Source: an uncultured Bacilli bacterium (lineage in GTDB: Bacteria; Bacillota_I; Bacilli_A; RF39; UBA660). Taken from it: DNA of 49,127 bases. Under the pieces are notes generated by a model, which saw only the letters and a program-made list of their open reading frames with translations, searched no databases and had not been told where the DNA came from. Positions 44,131-49,127 of this stretch are shown one piece after another. The DNA lies in assembly GCA_934096175.1 (NCBI GenBank), contig CAKOLG010000007.1, positions 1 to 49,127 of the forward strand. The letters run 5' to 3'. The number at the start of each line of letters is the position of its first letter. Within the stretch, counting starts at the first letter, position 1. The position numbers were made by a program, and so were the translations under genes.

Positions 44131-44811
44131 ATGAAAAAAATACTAACAATTTTATCTATATTATTACTAATAACAGGCTGTAGTAAAAAAGCCAAAACTT
44201 ATAAAATAAATGATGAGATTAATTTAGAAGGAAAAATCTCAACAGCTGAAATTATGCAAGATGGTAAAAATAAAAAAGTAAATATTTTAAATTTAGATTC
44301 TCCTATAATTATTAATAATACTGCTGTTCATAAAATCGAATTAGGTTATGATAAAGAACTTAAAAACGATATTGAAATTTCTTTAAAAGGTATAATAAAA
44401 GATGGTACAAAATCAGAACTTAATTTAGATTATATTTTTGAAATAACAGCTCTTGACAATAGCATGTCAATAGTTAACACTTTTGCAAACGAAACATTCT
44501 CAATAACTATTCCAACTGAAATAATTGATATCTGTACTGTTAAAGAAATTGCAAATGGTTTTATTATTTATAGTACTAACAATATTCCTAATGGTGGTGA
44601 AGTTTTAAGAATTTTATCGGTTACGAACGACGAATTTCAAAATTTACGTCAAAACAAAAAAATCCTTATTGAAAAAATAACTTCAAATAAAAAAAATACA
44701 ATTATTACAATGTATCCAACAGATAATCAATATTCCAAAGAATATGAACTAGAATACGAAAAAATAGGTAATTCAATCAACGATATTAAAGAAAATATCA
44801 AATTAAAATAA
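44131..44811 (+). CDS. Lipoprotein of unknown function
   Basis: 226 residues with a lipoprotein signal peptide: basic start, hydrophobic run, lipobox LITGC with the acylated Cys at 17. The mature part is beta-rich, Asn/Lys/Ile-rich, and not recognised. Monocistronic, with its own extended -10 promoter and a GTGAGC-type SD site. It converges on a membrane protein with similar features. Confidence 0.75.
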   Translation: MKKILTILSILLLITGCSKKAKTYKINDEINLEGKISTAEIMQDGKNKKVNILNLDSPIIINNTAVHKIELGYDKELKNDIEISLKGIIKDGTKSELNLDYIFEITALDNSMSIVNTFANETFSITIPTEIIDICTVKEIANGFIIYSTNNIPNGGEVLRILSVTNDEFQNLRQNKKILIEKITSNKKNTIITMYPTDNQYSKEYELEYEKIGNSINDIKENIKLK

Positions 44812-44834
44812 TGCATACCCATGCATTATTTTAT
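44805..44834. terminator. Bidirectional terminator
   Basis: AATAATGCAT and ATGCATTATT with a 4-base loop between the convergent lipoprotein and membrane-protein genes; covers both stop codons. Confidence 0.88.
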
Positions 44835-45548
44835 TAATTCACAACTTTTTAATTCGTATGTTCCTGCGAGATTACAACTTAGTGTTACATTTTTATTACC
44901 AGTATACAAAAATTCACTCTTCCAATTTATTAAAAAATAATTACCAGCTGAACTATTTTTTATAGAATCATCCTTACTATCAAACAACTTATACTTATCA
45001 TTATCTGTTACCATGTAACCACTAATAATAAAAACATTTTTTTGAATCATCTTTATATTTTCAATCAACTTATCTAATTCAATTTTTTCTACATTACTAT
45101 AATCAATTTCGTTTTTACTTATTTTAGCTAATTCCAAAATACCTTCTGAAATATCAATTGTTCCTACAAAATTAACAAAATCTCCTTTAGCAACATTACA
45201 CTTATCTTGACTTATAGTTAAAGTTAAAACATTTTTTTGCTTATCTTCAACTTGAATAGTACATAACGTTTTCTTCAACTTTATATTCTTTACATAACCA
45301 CTACTTTCGTACCAAATAGAACTCTTTCTTACTGTATAACTTAATAAATAACCTTGAGTAATCTTTAAATCATCACCTAATTTTCCATCAATAACTCCAA
45401 CATTATTTGCATCTTTAACATCAACCATTTTTTCCGTATCAATCTCCGTTTTATCTTTTTTATTAACAACAAAATTAAAAAATACAACTAAGCAGCCCAT
45501 TATAATAAGAGAAATAAGACAAGTTAAAAAAATTTTAAAATTACTCAT
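44826..45548 (-). CDS. Membrane-anchored extracytoplasmic protein, unknown function
   Basis: 240 residues: one N-terminal membrane segment (about 5-28) and a soluble outer part with short beta stretches that recall OB-fold proteins (CTIQVEDKQKNVLTLTIS, FVNFVGTIDISEGILEL). Four further Cys could form disulfides. IMGC resembles a lipobox, but hydrophobic residues continue past the Cys, so a membrane anchor is more likely. AGGTG lies upstream of the ATG. Confidence 0.65.
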   Translation of the reverse strand: MSNFKIFLTCLISLIIMGCLVVFFNFVVNKKDKTEIDTEKMVDVKDANNVGVIDGKLGDDLKITQGYLLSYTVRKSSIWYESSGYVKNIKLKKTLCTIQVEDKQKNVLTLTISQDKCNVAKGDFVNFVGTIDISEGILELAKISKNEIDYSNVEKIELDKLIENIKMIQKNVFIISGYMVTDNDKYKLFDSKDDSIKNSSAGNYFLINWKSEFLYTGNKNVTLSCNLAGTYELKSCELIK

Positions 45549-45641
45549 ATCAAAACACCTCTAAAACAATTATACTATAATAATTTGTTTTTTTATTTTA
45601 ATTTAAATTAAAAAGTACTAAAATATAAACAAGGTGATACT

Positions 45642-46073
45642 ATGCAAGATGATAAAAATATAAAATTAATAAAAAAATTTATTGAAAAAGACCCTGGTTT
45701 TATAAAATTTAATAACTTTGTTCTCGAAGAAGTAGATAGCAAGCATGTTAAACTTTCTGTAGATATTACAAATAATTCATTAAATCCTAGTGGCTTTGTA
45801 CATGGTGGGTTGTTATTTACTTTAGCTGATTCAGCCATGGGAATGCTTGCACGTACAACAGGCAGTAATGCAGTTACTGTTAATGCCCAAATTGATTATT
45901 TAAAACCTGGTCAAGGAAACAAAATATTCGCTATTGCAGAACCTGTAAGAATTGGTAATAAAATTGCAGTTTATAAAACAAGTATAATTAATGAACAAAA
46001 TGAACTAATTTCAATCGTTAATGGTACATATTACTTTGTTAAATATCCAGAAGCAAAATCTTCACAAAAATAG
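45642..46073 (+). CDS. PaaI-type hotdog thioesterase
   Basis: 143 residues. The hotdog thioesterase core is clear: NPSGFVHGGLLFTLADSAMG, with the His-Gly-Gly motif and catalytic acidic residue of the PaaI group, then NAQIDYLKPG. Such enzymes hydrolyse acyl-CoA or aryl-CoA thioesters as tetramers. No CoA pathway genes lie near it, so the substrate is open. SD AAGGTGAT. Confidence 0.9.
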   Translation: MQDDKNIKLIKKFIEKDPGFIKFNNFVLEEVDSKHVKLSVDITNNSLNPSGFVHGGLLFTLADSAMGMLARTTGSNAVTVNAQIDYLKPGQGNKIFAIAEPVRIGNKIAVYKTSIINEQNELISIVNGTYYFVKYPEAKSSQK

Positions 46074-46115
46074 ACGAATTATGCTATAATAAATATTAGA
46101 ATAGAGGTAAGGCAA

Positions 46116-47627
46116 ATGTGTTTAAATCAACTAAAAACTATTGATATTTTAATAAATTATCTTCTATATAAGCAAGATTTAAAACCACAAATTAATTCTA
46201 GTTTTACAGATTCAAGTGAGTTTACTAAAGCTAAAAACGAATTATTTAACTATCTCACAATTGACACGTTATTAAAATGTTACCAACCAAACCCAAATTT
46301 TTCTCTCGAAAAATTTTTTTCTAAAGGAATAATTCCTCAAAAATATCCTGAAGAAACAAAAGGTCCCGCTATAGATTTGCGATTTATTGATAATTACCCA
46401 CAATTTTATTACGAAATGGTAAAAGCCTTAGCGGAAGGAAATTTTGTTTTTACTGATAATGGCACAATAATTATTTCCAGTACCAACATTGAAACAGAAG
46501 TTAGTAAAGAATGGTTATTCCATTTATCACAAGCCTATAAAAATTCAACTTATCAAGAAATATGTTTAATTAACGGACGTCAAAAAAAACCAATACGTAA
46601 CGAAGAATCACTAAAGCAATATTTACAAACTACAAAATCTTTTTTTGTAGAATTATCAAACAATGAAAACTCATATAGTTGTGAAAGCATTGTTAAAAAT
46701 GCTGAAAATGAATTGACTCAAACAGATACCAAAAATACTCCTAGAAAAGTGAATAATTTAATAGCTTACTTTAAACAACTTATTCCTAGTGAAGTGGACT
46801 ATACTATAGAAAAATATAAGATTCCCGATTTTAATATCATCATAAAAGCAATAAAAAGTATTCCTAATTTTTATAAATTACCATATAAAAAGCAAAAACA
46901 AATTATTAAAATAATATTATTATCATATAAAAATATTAATATAAAAAATAATGAAGAAACGCAAAAATTTCTCCTTCTATTAGAAAAAGATAACGAACTA
47001 ACAATAAGTAAAGAGAGCATTATTCCTAGTTTATTTGGTATATATCTAACTATTTTAATGTCTTTAAATTTAGAGCATAGTAACATTTCTTTAAGTTCAT
47101 TTAAAATCAAAAACTTCATGAGCAGTACACAACAACAAAATTTAAAAAAATTGATAGAACTAATAGCTGAAATTGACGCTGAAGAAGAAATAAATAATAA
47201 TGTTAAATTAAAAATTGAAAAACTATGGCAAGAAATTAGAAATGCAAGTAGTGAAGACAATGACTTAATAATAAAGAAAAATGAAGAATTACAACAAATA
47301 ATGGCTTTTTACAAAAAAAATTTAGAAATTAATACTATACGCAAAAATAAGAGGAAAACATTACAACAAGCAGTTCAACAAGAGCAAGAAAACGATTTAA
47401 ATGACATCGCTTTTGATAACGATCTTATTATGGATATGCTATTAAAATGCGTTCAAAGTGGAAATGTTTATATAAATCCACTCGACAATAATAAACTCAT
47501 AATTGAGTTATGCAATGGAGATATAGGCAAAACAACTTTTCACGCAGAAATTAGTCTTGAAAAATTATCAGCTTTTACTTCAGTAAACAACTATTTTTTA
47601 GAAACAACATCCTATACATTTAAGTGA
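46116..47627 (+). CDS. Large protein of unknown function with C-terminal coiled coil
   Basis: 503 residues, no family recognised. Helical throughout, with a charged coiled coil at about 345-430 and a C-terminal beta-rich segment (VYINPLDNNKLIIELC, TTFHAEISLEKL) that resembles the ends of the proteins at 41484 and 47709. It uses a TGA stop placed in a terminator stem. SD AGGTAAGG; TATAAT at 46083-46088. Confidence 0.7.
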   Translation: MCLNQLKTIDILINYLLYKQDLKPQINSSFTDSSEFTKAKNELFNYLTIDTLLKCYQPNPNFSLEKFFSKGIIPQKYPEETKGPAIDLRFIDNYPQFYYEMVKALAEGNFVFTDNGTIIISSTNIETEVSKEWLFHLSQAYKNSTYQEICLINGRQKKPIRNEESLKQYLQTTKSFFVELSNNENSYSCESIVKNAENELTQTDTKNTPRKVNNLIAYFKQLIPSEVDYTIEKYKIPDFNIIIKAIKSIPNFYKLPYKKQKQIIKIILLSYKNINIKNNEETQKFLLLLEKDNELTISKESIIPSLFGIYLTILMSLNLEHSNISLSSFKIKNFMSSTQQQNLKKLIELIAEIDAEEEINNNVKLKIEKLWQEIRNASSEDNDLIIKKNEELQQIMAFYKKNLEINTIRKNKRKTLQQAVQQEQENDLNDIAFDNDLIMDMLLKCVQSGNVYINPLDNNKLIIELCNGDIGKTTFHAEISLEKLSAFTSVNNYFLETTSYTFK

Positions 47628-47648
47628 GAAAAAATCTCACTTTTTTTA
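47622..47648 (+). terminator. Terminator overlapping a TGA stop codon
   Basis: AAGTGAGA and TCTCACTT with a 5-base A loop and a T run; the TGA at 47625-47627 is in the left arm. Confidence 0.92.
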
Positions 47649-47708
47649 AAAAAATATAGTCAAAATAAAAAGCATGATATATAATATGTCAAAAAAGTGA
47701 GGTGTACT

Positions 47709-48860
47709 ATGAATAAATCTAAAAAAACAACTTTTATTAAAATGTTGGAGAGTAATTTATTATTTTTAAAATCTATAAAAAAAGAACATAGTTTGTACTT
47801 AGATAGCAATATTTACTTTGAATTATTAATGTTATATATCAATTTGCATCAAAACTATTTAAACAAATTATCACACCAAGAAAAAGATTTACTAAAAAAA
47901 TTAAACTGTACAAAAGATTATTTTATTAGTGAAACTACTATTTTTGTTGACAATACTGAAATAAATTTAGACGATTTACAAAGAATTATATTAAACCTTG
48001 ATCAAGTAATTTATGAAGAAACAACAGCTAAAGCATTAAAATTAGCAGGTGACACAACCGCTATTTATATTCCTCAAAATAACAACAGTAACTGTATTTA
48101 TTTCAGTGTACATGAAATATCAAAGCAAAAAAAATTAGAAAGTAGAAGACTATTATCTGAAGAAAATGTTCTTAATTCTCAAACATTAAAATACAGTCAA
48201 GATGTTGCAGATAATTTTAAATTAAATTTAAGAAAATTAATAATTAACATTTTAACAAGTAAAACTAAAGATATTGATTATACTGAACTATTATTTTTAT
48301 ATTTTATAATTAATACTCATACAGTGCTTGACTTTTACGGTACAGAAAAAAATATACCAACTGATATAATAAATTACAATCCAAACGTCATTAATATTTC
48401 TCGTTTAAAATATGACAATCCAAGTATTTTAAGTTTAGAAAGAAAAGTTTTAGCAACTGAGTTAAAAAGCAAAAGAATTGAAGAAAGAAAAAACTTTTTT
48501 TTGAAATATTCTCCAAATCTAAAAAAGAGTATTAAAGAATGTGATGAGTTATTAACTGATTTATATAATGAATTAACAGTCGACTACCTCGAATTACATG
48601 ATTTACGAACCGATCCAGAAGAATTTCCTAAGTATTTAATAGCTAATATGATTTCATGTTTTAACGAACTTCATATTGAATTACAGTCATATCCTAGCGA
48701 TCCATACGTAACATTTTTCTCAGTAAAAGGCAACAGAATAAATTGTTTCTTCGAACTACATTTAAGTACTTTAGTAAACCTTATTAATAACTCCACTTTA
48801 ATAGAGAAATTAAATCAAAACATGACTTTAAAAAAGCAAATTAACTTTCAAATATCATAA
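47709..48860 (+). CDS. Protein of unknown function related in layout to its upstream neighbour
   Basis: About 383 residues, helical and charged, no known family. Two stretches resemble the proteins at 41484 and 46116: TTIFVDNTEINLDDLQRIIL (about 80-100) and the end (VTFFSVKGNRINCFFELHLS). The GTG at 47697 is in frame, but AGGTG stands 7 bases before the ATG at 47709, so I use that. A strong terminator begins at the stop codon. Confidence 0.7.
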   Translation: MNKSKKTTFIKMLESNLLFLKSIKKEHSLYLDSNIYFELLMLYINLHQNYLNKLSHQEKDLLKKLNCTKDYFISETTIFVDNTEINLDDLQRIILNLDQVIYEETTAKALKLAGDTTAIYIPQNNNSNCIYFSVHEISKQKKLESRRLLSEENVLNSQTLKYSQDVADNFKLNLRKLIINILTSKTKDIDYTELLFLYFIINTHTVLDFYGTEKNIPTDIINYNPNVINISRLKYDNPSILSLERKVLATELKSKRIEERKNFFLKYSPNLKKSIKECDELLTDLYNELTVDYLELHDLRTDPEEFPKYLIANMISCFNELHIELQSYPSDPYVTFFSVKGNRINCFFELHLSTLVNLINNSTLIEKLNQNMTLKKQINFQIS

Positions 48861-48890
48861 AAACCATAAAGCAACATACTTTATGGTTTT
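48860..48890 (+). terminator. Terminator, also left copy of a 21 bp inverted repeat
   Basis: AAAACCATAAAG and CTTTATGGTTTT form a 12 bp stem with loop CAACATA. Its core (48865-48885) recurs inverted at 48997-49017. Confidence 0.9.
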
Positions 48891-49017
48891 CTATTTTTAT
48901 CTACTTCATTATAGCATAGAAAGATAAAAATAAATATATAAAATTAAATAGGCAGAAAAATAAAATCTATATATTTTCTATTAAATAATTCTATATCATA
49001 AAGTATGTTGCTTTATG
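48865..49017. repeat. Perfect 21 bp inverted repeat pair, each arm itself a hairpin
   Basis: 48865-48885 and 48997-49017 are exact reverse complements. Each is CATAAAG, 7-base loop, CTTTATG; the loops CAACATA and TATGTTG are complementary. The 111 bases between hold no ORF, only an internal TTTTTATCT/AGATAAAAA inverted repeat. Confidence 0.9.
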
Positions 49018-49033
49018 ATAAGGAGTTGTTTGT

Positions 49034-49127
49034 ATGAAGTTTAAAAGAAAAAAATTAATTTTCTTAAGTCTTTTACTAATCTTAATTATGGGAATTGGTT
49101 ATAGTGCAATTAGCAGTTCTTTAAAAA
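49034..49127 (+). CDS. Exported protein, 5' part
   Basis: 31 codons plus one base reach the window end. The start MKFKRKKLIFLSLLLILIMG is a signal peptide or membrane anchor, continuing IGYSAISSSLK. This type of start is common on secreted or pilus-like proteins of Gram-positive gut bacteria, and this could be another repeat protein like the one at the window's left edge. AAGGAG lies 8 bases upstream, and an inverted-repeat hairpin ends 2 bases before that SD site. Confidence 0.7.
   Translation, partial: MKFKRKKLIFLSLLLILIMGIGYSAISSSLK

Noticed and set aside
47625..47627. Mycoplasma-type code with TGA as Trp
   Set aside because: This TGA lies in the stem of a strong terminator, and Trp is encoded by TGG throughout.
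48865..49017. Insertion sequence or MITE flanked by the 21 bp inverted repeats
   Set aside because: No target-site duplication is visible, there is no transposase, and the left arm is a functional terminator of the upstream gene.

Overview
This 49 kb window comes from a very AT-rich, gene-dense bacterial chromosome. Short SD sites of the AGGAGG/GGTGAT type, TGnTATAAT promoters, a CIRCE element, AddAB, RNase R, LemA, and InlB-type (Listeria-Bacteroides) repeat proteins all point to a low-GC Firmicutes/Tenericutes relative. An uncultured gut Bacilli lineage of the RF39 kind is my guess, not a proof. TGA is used as a stop (gene ending at 47627, immediately followed by a terminator) and Trp is written TGG, so the code is the standard bacterial one rather than the Mycoplasma code.

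Layout. 1-1143: 3' end of a large secreted repeat protein. 1268-8148: CCA-transferase-like protein whose catalytic Asp residues are Asn, aquaporin, TspO, HrcA/CIRCE-controlled Hsp20, Dus, and two tandem mini M3-like HEXXH peptidases. 8257-9088: a gene-free block with its own promoter and terminator and many hairpins, best explained as a large structured non-coding RNA of about 830 nt. 9238-15425: FIST sensor plus aldehyde dehydrogenase, an anaerobic ribonucleotide reductase whose glycyl-radical domain is a separate small ORF, and an RluA-type enzyme. 15541-21335: GNAT-like protein, LemA, tRNA-Asn, amidoligase-like protein, single-ring Clp-type ATPase, and a diaminopentanoate-dehydrogenase-like enzyme. 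21381-24406 (minus): HD hydrolase, ABC-F protein, membrane thioredoxin. 24585-28084: a putative DNA-repair operon (radical SAM protein, its linked partner, divergent GroEL) behind a perfect GCAAAC-N4-GTTTGC palindrome. 28212-33190: Rieske oxidoreductase, PlsC-like acyltransferase, hybrid histidine kinase. 33289-35823: tRNA-His, small membrane protein, RNase R. 35981-44061: AddB-AddA and lineage-specific genes. 44131-49127: lipoprotein, membrane protein, PaaI thioesterase, two large unknown proteins, and the start of another exported protein.

The strongest candidates for undescribed biology are the large RNA at 8257-9088, the split NrdD/glycyl-radical pair at 12195-14714, and the palindrome-controlled radical SAM/partner/GroEL-like operon. 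Genes are packed so tightly that many terminators overlap stop codons and are shared by convergent genes. I see no CRISPR array, transposase, integrase or phage structural gene.
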